From Zanthoxylum bungeanum (Eukaryota; Streptophyta; Magnoliopsida; Sapindales; Rutaceae), in assembly GCA_019454045.1 (NCBI GenBank), contig SKCR01036779.1, forward strand, positions 1 to 64,000: 64,000 nt of DNA, read 5' to 3'. The translations under genes were made by a program, and so were the position numbers. Below, piece after piece: positions 44,573-57,184 of this stretch. The notes below the pieces were generated by a model, which was not told the DNA's origin, ran no database searches, and saw only the letters and a list, made by a program, of their open reading frames with translations. Each line of letters begins with the position of its first letter. Position 1 is the stretch's first letter.

Positions 44573-44962
44573 ATTATGGATGCTGGATTTCGGCCGAGGT
44601 CCACAATCAGAATTTGTAGGTTGAGGGCATTAGCGATCATGCAAAACAAATGTAGAGTGAACGAGAGTAGACTACCCACCGGTGTGGTGGGTGACGGGGG
44701 CACTCCGACGCTCAAGTCAATAGTATGAAATGATCAGTAAACATCCAAATAAAGTTGAGGCAAAAATAAACCTCAACTTCACTTATTTACATATTTACTG
44801 ATCATTTCATACTATTGACTTGAGCGTCGGAGTGCCCCCGGCACCCACCACACCGGTGGGTAGTCTACTCCCGCTCACTCTACCTTTGTTTTGCAGGATC
44901 GCTAATGCCCCCAACCTACAAATTCTGATTGTGGACCTCGGCCGAAATCCAGCATCCATAAT
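44573..44962. repeat. Near-perfect palindrome built from LTR tails
   Basis: Left arm 44573-44760, ten-base loop CAAAAATAAA at 44761-44770, right arm 44771-44962. Pairing runs from ATTATGGATGCTGGATTTCG to the loop with few mismatches and one small indel near the loop. Both arms match the U5 end of the LTR at 24589-25258. Confidence 0.92.
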
Positions 44963-45029
44963 CACTAGCTCCAAAGAAATTTTATGGATTATCATGGAGA
45001 TTCAAGTGTTGTCTTTTTCCATAATATTA

Positions 45030-45716
45030 CTTATTTAATGGTAGCACCTCTTGTCTTTTATATACATATTCGATCTAATTACGATTAGATATCTAATTAT
45101 GATTATATTGAAACTAAATCTGATTTAGTGATACGTGTATATTAGACAAAGACCCTAGTGCGCAGTTACAACGTAGTTTGTAATTGACATTGGGAAGCGT
45201 CACTATGAGTTGTATATCCTTAAATAAAGTTCCTGGTCAAGATTTACTAACACGGGTCGGTTAGTAAAATCCGATGAGACCAGTACATGTCATATATCGT
45301 GATTTGGTTCGATGGTTTATCCCAATGAACCGTGAGTCTCGGGAGACTCATATAGACATGTAGGTGTTTATTTGATAAACACTGAACGACTTACTGAAGA
45401 TTTCCTAATAGATGGTACACCAATGTCAATATGAATCTTCTCGAGTTGAGCGAGCATAGAGGTCCTTTGACTTGAGATACCATAGTGGATATATGAGTTA
45501 TCCTCCACACTTTGATGGCAGTCACGTCACCGATCTATTTAGATCAGACCTCCGTCTGTTCGTTGGGTGTGGACTGATACTCATGATATCCAGTGCGTAT
45601 CAAGATAGAATCCGACAGTCATGTGTACAGGGCATAGGTATCCTACACGTGTTTGCGATCTAGTAAATTCATGGCTGTGGTATAACTTCGGAAGCAAGTT
45701 CTGAGTGTTATTTAGA
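45030..45716 (+). mobile_element. Partial LTR, Ty1/copia-like (copy 3)
   Basis: Opposite-orientation homologue of 187-1135 and 1920-2765. Shared blocks include TGGTACACCAATGTCAATA.., CTCGAGTTGAGCGAG and CATATAGACATGTAGGTG. The right edge is cut by the copia element at 45722. Confidence 0.55.
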
Positions 45717-45721
45717 GATCA

Positions 45722-48455
45722 TGTTAGGGATATGCCCTATACCCAACTTGTGGATGGGATATATGTACATGTATTTGTAATATTTTCACTAATTAATAAA
45801 ATGATAATCTTTACTATACGTGTCTTACATAAATTATATGAATCATCAAACATTGTAATAAAGCCATTGGAGTAATAAGATGATGGCTTCCACGCCTTAT
45901 GAGAATCATTACTCTTAAACGTTCCTAGTCATAATTTTGTGAATAATCTGGGTGTTCACAAAGCGGAGAGACTAGCATGATGATATGATCCGCCCTTAAG
46001 TGGGGTAGCCAATCTCATAGGCTACTAGCGGAGATCCGTCCGCTTGGTGTATCACAGGGATGCATGAGTTACTTGTGTCCATCGAACTGACCGCCGAAAG
46101 TTTTCACATTGAGTGTTTATCCCATGTGTCTGTGAGAACTTTCATGTATCGATTGTATGACTAGTTCTTAGACTTGAGGTCTTTACAATCTTATGTGTGG
46201 ATCAAATAACTTTGACATTCTCCTTCACCGGTTCAAAAGATTCGGTCATAAGGGTATGATTGGGTTATTTATTGAAACACATGAAGTTTGTAAAGATACA
46301 ACAGAGAATCACCACTCTCTCGGATAATATTTTCTTATAAGAGTAGTATTCCAGTTCGCGGGTTGATATGTGTGATCAGTGCTTGAGACTGTGGCAGCAG
46401 CGAAAAAATCATGTGAGATTATTGGGTTAGCACGATTCATGACACTATCAACATCATATCTTTGACTATATGGGTAGACATTTTTCATACCCTAGGTCAA
46501 ACGGTGGGGATACAGTGAGGCGAGAGACCGTATCATATGTAAATCACATACAGAATAGGTATATATATCTTTTCTTCTCATTTTGGGGCCTTTGCATGTT
46601 GTTAGATGTCAACATTGGTCATTGAAATCGAACGACCATCTGATCGGAGGATAATTTATGTTCGATTAAATTATCACGATTCATTTCATGTCCAACTTGA
46701 GGGGAACCCAAAAGTAGGGGTGAGCAACGGTTCCGTGTCTACCCGAAACCGGTTGGAACGGGACCGGTTTTCTGGGTTTGGAATCGGAACCGGTTGTAAT
46801 CGGGTAGGTTCCGGTTCCAAAAATAAAGGAACCGATTTTATCCGGGTAGGTTCCGGTTACAAAATGATCGGAACCGGAACCGGACCATGGAACCGGTTTC
46901 ACATCAACTTCATACATTACATACAACTTTTTGTAATTGTTCATGACAAATTAAGTTGTAGCTCAATCTGAATCTGACTTGTTCATGGTAGTGGATACAC
47001 ATGGTTATGTTGATCCAAGTCCTACTTTGACACCAGTCAGCACAAATCGCTGATGAGCAGAGACATAGGTATTTGTTGTGTGGATGGAGACATCACATTT
47101 TCAACAAAGTAAAGCTCGATCCTCTAGACAGAAGAAATAACCAGTAGTCTCCTACATGAGATACAATAATAGAGAGTATTACTATCCCAACTCTAAAATA
47201 TAAGTAAGAATATCATCATTAGGACTAGATAAGTGAATACTCAAGAGAGCAAGTGTAGTTTGGTCCCCGTTTGGTCCTCGTTTTTTCCTACGGACTCGTA
47301 TTAGAATGTAGTTTTCATTAAAATATTTTAAATTAGGGTAATTCGAAATCGGACCGGAACCGGACCGGAACCAGATTGGAACCGAATAATAGGGTACCCT
47401 GTTTAATTGGGTAGGTTCCGGTTCCACTTAGTGCGGAACCGAATTTTTCCGGGTAGGTTCCGGTTCCATGCGGAACCGAAACCGAAACCGGTTTTGCTCA
47501 CCCCTACCCAAAAGGTCACACACAACAAAGTCGAAATCAATGGTTAACAGTGCACAATACAAATTTAACAGCATATATGATTGTTGTAGGAATTGTTCAT
47601 AAATGGTTCAATGTGTTTAATTATTGAACAGATCATTTATGAGGTTCCATAGTGGCTTAAGGATTGGTGAATGACGATAGGGGCACTTTGGGAATTGGAA
47701 TAAATAAACGTGAATAGTAAAAAAAAATTTATTTGTTATTTGTTTTGAATTCCAATTCGGTCCAAACTCTTATTAGGGTTTTATAATCTCATTAAACCAC
47801 TAAATTAAGATCCAATGGCTAAGATTAAATTAGCATTTATCTCACATCGGATTCTTAATTAATTTTGTTGTCTTTGGATCACTTATATAAACCCAAAGAA
47901 TTCTTCACAAATTTTTGCATCAAACCTTTCATACCTTGGGTTTATATAAGTGAGCAACTCTAAAGTTTAAGAGTAAGCTGTTGATTTTGAGGATCCTTAA
48001 GTCTAATTGACTATAGGAACCTCGAGTTAAAAGTTTTGAGGTATTTGCCTAGGCTAGCACCAAGGGCAAATACCCGTGCACTCAAGGCGTAGCCTTGCCG
48101 TTGAGTTTTGGCTTTGGTGTGTGCACCTTTGGAGGCCACACACTTGGGTGGCTCTTTGGAACGTGGAAGAGCTTGCTGAGTTCGAGAAATTCTTGTAGAT
48201 TGGAGGGAGGACTGGAGGAGTCTTCGGTTCAAGTAAGTATTTTTCTTTCTTTATTTTAATTAGAGTTTTTATGATAGTTAGCATGTTTAAGTTTATTTTC
48301 TTTGCATGTTTTATTAGTTTTTATGCTTAGAATATATAGTAATATGCCTAGGCTTGTAGAATAATCAAAACAAATGGGTCTTGGGTAAAGGGATAACGGC
48401 ATCATAATTTGATTTATTTAATTTTCCGCTGCGCACTCGCGGCCGCTTCCCAACA
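45722..48455 (+). mobile_element. Ty1/copia 5' LTR with hAT insertion
   Basis: Starts TGTTAGGGATATGCCC after flank GATCA (45717-45721) and ends CCCAACA, one base before the primer-binding site. It matches the 3' LTR at 53782-55234 apart from the 792-bp insert (46715-47506) plus duplicated target, and runs about 485 bp further (47971-48455) because the 3' LTR is truncated. Confidence 0.88.
46715..47506. mobile_element. Non-autonomous hAT-type element 2
   Basis: 792 bp, termini TAGGGGTGAGCAA and its inverse, perfect 8-base target duplication CCCAAAAG at 46707-46714 and 47507-47514. Ends are rich in GGTTCCGGTTCC and ACCGGAACCGG words like hAT element 1, but the terminal repeats differ. Absent from the paired 3' LTR (single CCCAAAAG near 54768), so it arrived after the copia element. 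No transposase. Confidence 0.93.
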
Positions 48456-48456
48456 G

Positions 48457-48468
48457 TGGTATCAGAGC
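48457..48468 (+). other. Copia primer-binding site
   Basis: TGGTATCAGAGC, complementary to the 3' end of initiator methionine tRNA, the standard primer of plant Ty1/copia elements. It sets the end of the 5' LTR. Confidence 0.93.
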
Positions 48469-49838
48469 GCCGTTTTTGTTTTGATTAGTTCTCTCTCATT
48501 TGAACTCGAAATTGGGTGTGTAAAAGCTCGTTGGAAAGATAATACCCTGAACTTAATTTTAGGCACAAGTTTTGCATGATTTGGTTAAGATTTGAATTGT
48601 GAAATTACATTTAAAGTTCACGCATCTGTAAAAAAATATGAATAGTAAATTTATTTGATTAAAATAAAATACAATATCATAATTAAATATTAATCAAAGT
48701 TATTTAATGCCTAAAATAATTCCAACATATTAAAACTCATATGCTTGATGATTCTATGTATGATTAGAATTGGCATGATTATTTTATGGCGCAAGCATCT
48801 AGAGACTTTCTAAGGAAATAGAGAGTGTATTGCTTATCCCTTAGCTAAGTAATTATTTCGTGATGAACTTAGAGATTTATTACCTTTAAGGCTAATAGAT
48901 ATAAATCACTTGTTTATAATAAAAGACATTATAAAAGATACAAGTGGGGTGAGACCAAGGCGTTAATAAACATTTCCAAACTAAAGTTAATTTAACCAAA
49001 TGTATTACTAGAGTTAGATAATGATTTGGTGTCTTCCTTCACTCACTACCTTTTTATAGCCAAAAGGAAAAACTGTGAAGACATCTAGATAATCATTTAC
49101 TCAAAGCTTACCTTAAAGCATATTTAAAGTGTTGGACTAATTTGGAGGATCTATTGTTTATTCATGTCACCAAGGCAATAAGAGCTTAAGAGGTAATGGT
49201 ATTTAAGAGAGTTCGCTCCACCCTCCCTCTGGGAAATTTTCAATTGAAGAATCCATTTGACAGTTATTCACTTAAACTTGCTAAAATCCTCAATAATAAT
49301 TTAAGTCTAAAATTTGCCTCTCATTGTAAAGTATAGACCCAAAGGGCTTAAACCGTATTGGCAGGACTAGACCTTACCAGACTGACCAATACCAATTTGT
49401 CCCTAAATCGTACTATTGAAAATGGTTTGGCTTTTCTGAGTCATAAGACGCATCGACCCTTAGGCGTGGTCTTATAACTTAGTGGCAAATATTGGGTGTC
49501 CACAAGGACTAGCATAAGCTATGGCATGTTTGATTGCCCAACCCAATGATCAAGGAATTATGATATATATCATAAATTGGTTGGGAACCTACCTAATTAT
49601 CGTATTTTATAACGACCGGCCCTAGTCGGAGTTATGAAATGATGATAATGGGATCCTTGCCCACAAGAAATTCATCATATTGGGGTTGATGCGATTTGCT
49701 TAAAATTTTAAAATAATTGAGTGGAAGCAACTTCATAATATTAAAAGCACATGTTATTATGAAACATTAATGAAAACATATTCCTAATTTTAACATTATC
49801 TCTTAACAGGTGGGTTAAAATATTTAACAAACATTCAA
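48469..49838 (+). other. Copia 5' untranslated leader
   Basis: About 1.37 kb between primer-binding site and gag. It is AT-rich, with stops in all frames. Nothing else is recognised in it. Confidence 0.6.
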
Positions 49839-50648
49839 ATGGCAAACAGAATATCACTTCGTTTCATCCTTGATAAGCATAAGCTCAAAGGGGACAACTA
49901 CAATGACTGGTTTAGAAACCTTAAAATTATCTTACGACAAGAAAATATTTTCTATGTTCTTGAAAGACCATTTCCCCCTGAACCCGCAGAAGATGCTGAC
50001 CAAAATACATTTGATGCTTGGAAGAAACACGTCGATGATGATGAGCAAGCAGTTTGCATAATGTTTGGCTCTATGTCGAACGAACTTCAGAAAGCTCACA
50101 AAGATATGGATGCTCAAACCATCATCTTTCACTTGAAGGATTTGTATGCAACTTCCGTTCATACCGTGAGATTCCAAGTGTCATGTGTCTTATTTCAAAC
50201 AAGGTATAAGGAAGGATCTGTTAGTGGACATGTGCTTAAGATGATTGGCCACATTGAAAAATTGGTCAACCTCGGGTTCATCATGGATCATGAGATAGGT
50301 CACGATCTAATTCTTCAGTCCTTACCAAAAGATTTCTCTAACTTTATTATGCAGTTTCATCTGTCTGATAAAGAAGCTACTTTAGCAGAATTGCACAATC
50401 TGATAAAGCAAGCAGAGAATGACTTAAAACCGGAGCTTAAAACCTCCGTCATGCTTACGGGTACGGACCTGAAGCCACGAGGCCCAAAGAAAAATAAGGC
50501 CAAGGCCAAGGCTCCATATCACCTAAAGCCCAATGGTAAGGTGGAGAAGAAAAATGGAAATGGGAAATGTTTCTTTTGTGGAAAGAATGGTCATTGGAAG
50601 AAAGACTGCAGATCTTTGAAAGCCAATGAAGCTAGGGAAGCCCAATAG
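49839..50648 (+). CDS. Ty1/copia gag
   Basis: Open frame of 269 residues beginning MANRISLRFILDKHKLKG. The N-terminal domain with WFRNLKIILRQ and the central region are typical of copia gag (UBN2-like). A basic stretch precedes the zinc knuckle CFFCGKNGHWKKDC near the C terminus. Gag forms the virus-like particle that packages element RNA. It ends in TAG at 50646, and the same frame then stays open into protease, so in the ancestor gag and pol were probably one frame. Confidence 0.88.
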   Translation: MANRISLRFILDKHKLKGDNYNDWFRNLKIILRQENIFYVLERPFPPEPAEDADQNTFDAWKKHVDDDEQAVCIMFGSMSNELQKAHKDMDAQTIIFHLKDLYATSVHTVRFQVSCVLFQTRYKEGSVSGHVLKMIGHIEKLVNLGFIMDHEIGHDLILQSLPKDFSNFIMQFHLSDKEATLAELHNLIKQAENDLKPELKTSVMLTGTDLKPRGPKKNKAKAKAPYHLKPNGKVEKKNGNGKCFFCGKNGHWKKDCRSLKANEAREAQ

Positions 50649-50672
50649 GCCAAGAAGCCCAATGCTTCAGGT

Positions 50673-53600
50673 ATGTTGTATATGATTGAACTATATTCTC
50701 AAAACTCTGAACCTTCTACTTGGGTGTTTGATACCGGTTCTGGGACTCACTTGTGTAATAATGTGCAGGGCCTGAGAAACAGTAGGAGACTCCGTCATGG
50801 GGAGGTTGACTTACGCATGGGTAATAGAGCAAAACTGGCTGCATTGTGCGTGGGGACTTATTCATTAGTTTTGCCGAATGGTTTAGTTTTAGACTTAGAA
50901 GATTGTGTTTATGCACATTCTCTAGTAAAGAACATCATTTCAATTTCTTCTTTATGTAATAAAGGCTTTTCATGTCTAATAAGTTGTAATGAATGTTCTA
51001 TTTATTTCAATGAAATAAAATATGGAGATGATATTTTGAATAATGGTATCTATGTCTTACAAACTAACAAAGAATGGTCAACTTCTAATATATACAACGT
51101 TAACTCGAATAATCTCAATGGATCACTTCTATGGCACAGTTGCTTAGGTCATATCAATGAAACAATATTAACTAAGCTACATAAGGATGGGTATTTCAAA
51201 CCCTTCAAATATAAACCTTATGGAACTTGTGAGTCTTGTTTACTTGGTAAAATAACCAAATTACCCTTCAAAGGTAAAGGACAGCGTGCAGCGGAGACAT
51301 TAGAACTCATACACTCTGATGTATGCGGACCAATGTCAGTCACCGCTAGTGGTGGATTCTCCTACTTCATTACCTTTATCGATGATCATTCGCGATATGG
51401 GTATGTGTACATTATGCAGTACAAATCTGAAGCCTTTGAGAAATTCAAAGACTGGCTTCAAGGCTGAAGTAGAAAACCAGCTTAATAAAAGTATTAAGTC
51501 ACTAAGTTCTGACCGAGGTGGTGAATACTAACGGATTTCAAGATTACTTGAGCGAAAATGGTATTGTTTCCCAGTGGACTCCTCCGGGAACTCCACAGCA
51601 TAATGGGGTCTCCGAAAGGAGAAATCTGACATTATTATATATGGTCCGATCAATGATGTCAGACACAGATCTACCTCTTTCATTTTGGGCTCTTGCTTTA
51701 GAAACTGCAACACTACTACTAAATCAAGTTCCTTCCAAGACTGTTAGTCAAACACTATATGAATTATAGTCTGGGAAACGTCCTAGTCTTAGTTATCTAA
51801 GAGTTTGGGGATGTGACGCATATGTTAAGCTCACACAAACTAACAAATTGGATGATAGGGCAATTAAATATAAGTTTGTAGGATATGCCTTGAACTCAAG
51901 AGCATACGTGTTCTACGTCCCAAATGAACAAAGAACATTTGTCTCACGAAATGCTAAATTTCTAGAAAATGAATTCCTTCTCAAGAAATATAGTGGGAGT
52001 AGACTTGACCTCGATGAGGTACGAGAAGAACAAACTAACATAGAACTAAGCCTCAGGCCCCTCAAAATGGCAGCGACGGAACAACCACAAGGTTATGAAC
52101 TTAGAAGGTCTGGTAGGGAAAGACATGAGCCTGAAAGATATGGTTTCCATATTGATGAGGAACATGATTAGGTCATTGATAATGACGATCCCACCAGTTA
52201 TGACGAAGCAATGCATGACATTGATTCAGTCAAGTGGCTTGAGGCCATGAAATCCGAAATAGACTCTATGTATCAGAATCAAGTCTGGGACTTGGTGGAT
52301 GCACCTGAAGGGATAAAACCCATAGGCTGCAAGTGGATTTACAAGCGTAAAACTGATACAGAAAGAAACATCCAAACCTATAAGGCTAGGTTGGTGGCGA
52401 AAGGTTATAGACAAATCCAATGAATTGACTATGACGAAACCTTCTCGCCTGTTGCAATGATAAAGTCCATTCGAATTTTACTAGCACTAGCTGCACACTT
52501 TGATTATGAGATTTAGTAGATGGATGTCAAAACAGCCTTCCTTAATGAGAACCTCGTAGAGGAAGTCTATATGACACAACCTGAGGGGTTTGCATCTAAG
52601 GATGATCATAACAAAGTATGCAAGCTTAAACGATCCATTTATGGACTCAAGCAAGCCTCCAGAAGTTGGAATATATGATTTGATGAGACAATCAAAGAAT
52701 TTGACTTCATCAAAAATGTAGACGAGCCTTGTGTTTACAGGAAAAGTAGTGGGAGTGCTGTTGTATTTCTTGTATTATATGTCGATGACATATTAATCAT
52801 CGAGAATGATATTCCCATGATGCAAGCCACCAAGCAATGGTTATCTCAGAATTTTTCCATGAAAGATTTGGGAGAAGCAGCCTACATCCTCGGCATTAAG
52901 ATCTACCGTAATAGATCTAAGAGGTTGTTAGGACTTTCTCAATCTACATACATAGATAAAGTTTTGAAAAGATTCAAAATGGAAGATTCCAAAAGAGGTA
53001 ATTTACCTACTTGTCATGGAATCAAATTATCTAAGGAGCAATGTCCACATACTTCTTCAGATAGAGAGCGTATGAGTATGATCCCTTATGATTCAGCAAT
53101 AGGATCGATCATGTACGTCATGCTATGTACAAGACCTGATGTCTTTTATGCTCTTAGCTTAATGAGCAGGTATCAGGCAAATCCTGGTGAGCAACACTGG
53201 GCAGCTTTCAAAACAATCCTCAAGTATCTGAGAAGAACTAAGGATGTGTTCTTGACATACAGAGATTGTTCTGAGATGAAAGTCATTGGTTACTATGATG
53301 CGAGCTTTCAGACCGATAGGGATGACAGCAGATCGCAAACAGGATATCTGTTTATTTTGAATGGCGGTGCTGTCAGTTGGAAAAGCTCAAAGCAGTCAAC
53401 TACAGTGGACTCCACCACTGAAGCTGAGTATATTGCAACATCTGAGGCAGCTAAAGAAACAGTCTGGATAAAGAAGTTCATCACGGAGCTGGAAGTGCTT
53501 CCCGCGATAAAGAATGGCGTCACGATGTACTATGACAACACGGGCGCCATTCCTCAATCAAAGGAACCAAGGTCCCACCAGAAATCCAAGCATGTACTCA

Positions 53601-53760
53601 GGCGATTTCATCTCATCAGGGAGATTGTTGAGAGAAAAGAAGTTATTATAGAGAAAATATCCATATAAGATAAACTTGCAGATTCTCTGACTAAAGGATT
53701 GACTCAACAAAAGCATGATAGGCACACCCAGTAGTATGGTGTACAAATTCATACTAGTTG
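50673..53760 (+). pseudogene. Ty1/copia pol: PR-IN-RT-RNase H, decayed
   Basis: Protease WVFDTGSGTHLCNN (50720); GAG-pre-integrase LLWHSCLGHINET..CESCLLGK; integrase HSDVCGPMSV, FIDDHSRYGYVY and, after a shift near 51465-51530, GIVSQWTPPGTPQHNGVSER. A stop at about 51767 is followed by FVGYALNSRAYVFY. Reverse transcriptase: [59 protein letters not shown], catalytic LYVDDILI (about 52780). RNase H: SKQSTTVDSTTEAEYIATSE and a late KHVLRRFHLIREIV. There are premature stops at about 52421, 52516 and 52677. The order IN before RT is diagnostic of copia. Inactive as read. Confidence 0.9.
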
Positions 53761-53770
53761 GCTATAGTGC

Positions 53771-53781
53771 AAGTGGGAGAT
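53771..53781 (+). other. Copia polypurine tract
   Basis: AAGTGGGAGAT immediately before the 3' LTR start TGTTAGGG; it primes plus-strand DNA synthesis. Confidence 0.8.
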
Positions 53782-55234
53782 TGTTAGGGATATGCCCTAT
53801 ACCCAACTTGTGGATGGACTATATGTACATGTATTTGTAATATTTTCATTAATTAATAAAATGGAAATCTTTATTATACGTGTCTTACATAAATTATATG
53901 AATCATCAAACACTGTAATAAAGCCCTTGGAGTAATAAGATAATGGATTCCACGCATTATGAGAATCATTACTCTTAAACGTTCCTAATCATAGTTTTGT
54001 GAATAATCTGGGCGTTCACAAAGCGGAGAGACTAGCATGATGATATGATCCGCCCTTAAGTGGGGTAGCCGATCTCATAGGCTACTAGTGGAGATCCGTC
54101 CACTTGGTGTATCACATGGATGCATGAGTTACTCGTGTCCATCGAACTGACCGCCGAAAGTTTTTCACATGGAGTGTTTATCCCATGTGTCTGTGAGAAC
54201 TTTCATGTATCGATTGTATGACGAGTCCTTAGACTTGAGGTCTTTACAATCTTATGTATGGATCAAATAACTTTGACATTCTCCTTCCCCGGTTCAAAAG
54301 ATCTGGTCATAAGGGTATGATTGGGTCATTTTTTGAAACACATGAAGTTTGTAAAGATACAACAGAGAATCGCCACTCTCTCGGATAATATTTTCTTTTA
54401 AGAGTAGTATTCCAGTTCGCGGGTTGATATGTGTGATCAGTGCTTGAGACTGTGGCCACAGAAGAAAAATCATATGAGATTCTTGGGTTAGCACGATTCA
54501 TGACACTATCAACATCATACATTTGACTATATGGGTAGACACTTTCCATACCCTAGGTCAAACGGTGGGGATATAGTGAGGCGAGAGACCGTATCATATG
54601 TAAATCGCATCAGAATGGGTATATATATCTTTCCTTCTCATTTGGGGGCCTTGGCATGTTGTTAGATGTTAACATTGGTCATTGCAATCGAACGACCATC
54701 TGATCGGAGGATAATTTATATTCGATTAAATTATCACGATTCATTTCATGTCTAATTTGAGGGGAACCCAAAAGGTCACATACAACAAAGTCGAAATCAA
54801 TGGTTAACAGTGCACTGTACAAATTTAACAGCATATATGATTGCTGTATGAATTATTCATAAATGGTTCAATATGTTTAATTATTGAACATATCATTTAT
54901 GAGGTTCCATAATGGCTTAGGGATTGGTGAATGACGATAGGGGCACTTTGGGAATTGGAATAAATAAATAAATATGAATAGTAATTTTTTTTATTTGTTA
55001 TTTATTTTGAATTCCAATTCGGCCCAAACTCTTATTAGGGTTTTATAATCTCATTAAACCACTAAATTAAGATCCAATGGCTAAGATTAAATTAGCATTT
55101 ATCCCACATCGGATTCTTAATTAATTTTGTTATCCTTGGAGCACCTATATAAACCCAAAGAGTTCTTCACAAATTTTTGCACCAAACCTTTCATATCGTG
55201 GGTTTATATAAGTGAGCAATTCTAAAGTTTAAGA
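53782..55234 (+). mobile_element. Ty1/copia 3' LTR, 3'-truncated
   Basis: Matches the 5' LTR from TGTTAGGGATATGCCC to CTAAAGTTTAAGA with scattered substitutions and small indels. At 55234 it breaks off and the missing U5 part is not found on the far side of the neighbouring element. The expected GATCA duplication is therefore lost. Confidence 0.85.
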
Positions 55235-55894
55235 CATAGATATCTGAGCAAACGATCATTCATCAGCAAATAATTTCTTCAACTAGTCACTTTGTCAACT
55301 ACTTAGGTTCTTACTACTAAAAACCTATTATTAAGTGCTTACGAGTCTAACCTAGATCATCTACTCAAGACATCAGATAAAAATCAATTGGGACTTATCG
55401 TTTCTGAAATTTCATTTAAAGCAAACAAATTCATCATTAGACTATGCTTTACTATCAAAGACATAAAAACAAAAATAATTTTTTTTAAAAAATATATATA
55501 TATATAGCAGGAATACATGCACCCACACCTCAATCATAAAACTTGCATTGTCCTCAATGAAAGATAAACATAAGAACAAAATTAAGGAACAACATTATCG
55601 TGTATAGAGTTGATCAGGCTCATGCTGGTCAGAATTTGGTTGTGGGGGCTTTATGTGTCTCGTGCTACCTGCATAAATAGCATGCAAAACGAATAAATAA
55701 ACAAATAGCACACAATAAAATAAAAATTAAAAATAATAATAATAATAATAATAAATGCAAGGGTTGCCTCCCCACTAGTGCTAAGTTTAACGTCTTCAGC
55801 CAGACGCAACCATCCAAATTGTGGTCATGGTAGCCTTCTTTTGTATCCATTGATTGCTTTGACATGAAAAAGATAGTTTGGCATCTGTGGCGGT
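55235..55894 (-). pseudogene. 3' end of an Athila/Tat-like element
   Basis: Minus strand: an end-of-polyprotein motif LKTLNLALVGRQPLHL (about 55782-55735), a short (ATT)n microsatellite at 55733-55755, and further on TTGAGGACAATGC with a G-rich stretch, the usual sequence before the 3' LTR of these elements. No 3' LTR start is seen: the copia LTR abuts at 55234. Protease, reverse transcriptase and integrase are absent between here and gag. Confidence 0.6.
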
Positions 55895-57078
55895 TTATCC
55901 AATTACCATTTCTTGCTGCTTGGTCATGGAGGAGGTAATCTGCCCAATCTGTGTTTCTAATGACTTCATTGTGGCCCCGATATTTTCCATGTGTGTCTCA
56001 ATTTTGTTCAATCTTGCTTCATTATTGTCAAACCTCGATGAAGTATTAGCAGCAAACGTGCTCATGAAATCTTCCAATGAAGATTTCTGCTCAGCTATTT
56101 GATATTCAAATCCCGATGAAAGTTGCAAGGCATTCACTGTATTAGCATATGACAAGTTTGGATGATAGCGGTTAGGCACAAGATTACTTCTATAGCTGTT
56201 GAAGTTCTGATTGTACACATATTGGACTTGCTCGACGTTCATGTTTCCTTCCAATAACAGCATATTTGTAGTCGTTGATGATTCAATATATGCTTGTGCT
56301 CGTGGATTTGTGAGGGCTGCTACTTGAGTAGATAGGGTGGAAATCTGAGCTGTTAGTGCCACAAAAGGGTTCACTTCATGTATTCCAGCCACTTTGGTCA
56401 CCGTAGCGCGTTCACTTGGCCATTGAAAATGGTTAATGGCCATTTCTTCTAACAGATTGTAGGCGTTCTCAGCTGATTTTTTGAATAGAGCTCCCCCGGC
56501 TGCTGCATCAACCACAGTCATATTCGAACTATTCGGCCCATTATAGAATAACTGAATCTGAACCCAGTCTGCATAATCATGTTGTGGGCATCTTCGGAGT
56601 AAATCCTTAAAGCGCTCTCACGCTTCATATAGAGTCTTAGTCTCCATCTGCTTAAATATATTAATTTCTGCCATTAGCTGAGCTGATTTAGCTGGTGGAA
56701 AGAACCTCTCAAGAAATTTTGTGGTCATATACTGCCATGTCATGATGCTCCCAGTCTGTATTGATTGAAGCCAATCTCATGCTTTATCACGTAAAGAGAA
56801 TGAGAATAAGCGTAGTCTGATGGCCTCTTTACTCACGTCATTCATCTTTATAGTACTGCGATCTCCAGGAACATCCTTAAGTGCAAGTTGGGATCCTTTA
56901 TAGCTGAACCCCCAAACTGATTTCTTTGTACCATGTTGATCAATGCAGGTTTTAACTCAAAATTATTGGCATTGATTGGTTGATGGGCAATCCCAGAATA
57001 GGTATCATCAATGACCGGCTTGAAGTGATCTCTGATTACCACCTGACGTGGGCTGTTCTCTCTGTTTTCAGCTGTCAT
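55895..57078 (-). pseudogene. Athila/Tat-like gag, minus strand
   Basis: Starts MTAENRENSPRQVVIRDHFK at 57078. Gag-domain sequence follows through a frame change near 56850: LHLRMFLEI, WLQSIQTGSIMTWQYMTTKF, LERFFPPAKSAQLMAEINIF. Two TGA stops fall where related gags have Trp (about 56778 and 56620). An open 208-residue frame (56521-55895) covers the coiled-coil-like C-terminal part: NEARLNKIETHMENIGATMK and LETQIGQITSSMTKQQEM. This is the only coding domain left in the element. Confidence 0.82.
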
Positions 57079-57184
57079 TGCTTCTTTTTCAGTTTTCTTT
57101 ATTTCCTTAGTCTCCTCGTTGTTCTTTCTATTTCAGGATCAAACAGGAGCGAGTCGAGACTTGTGGATCTTCGCATTCACTGAA

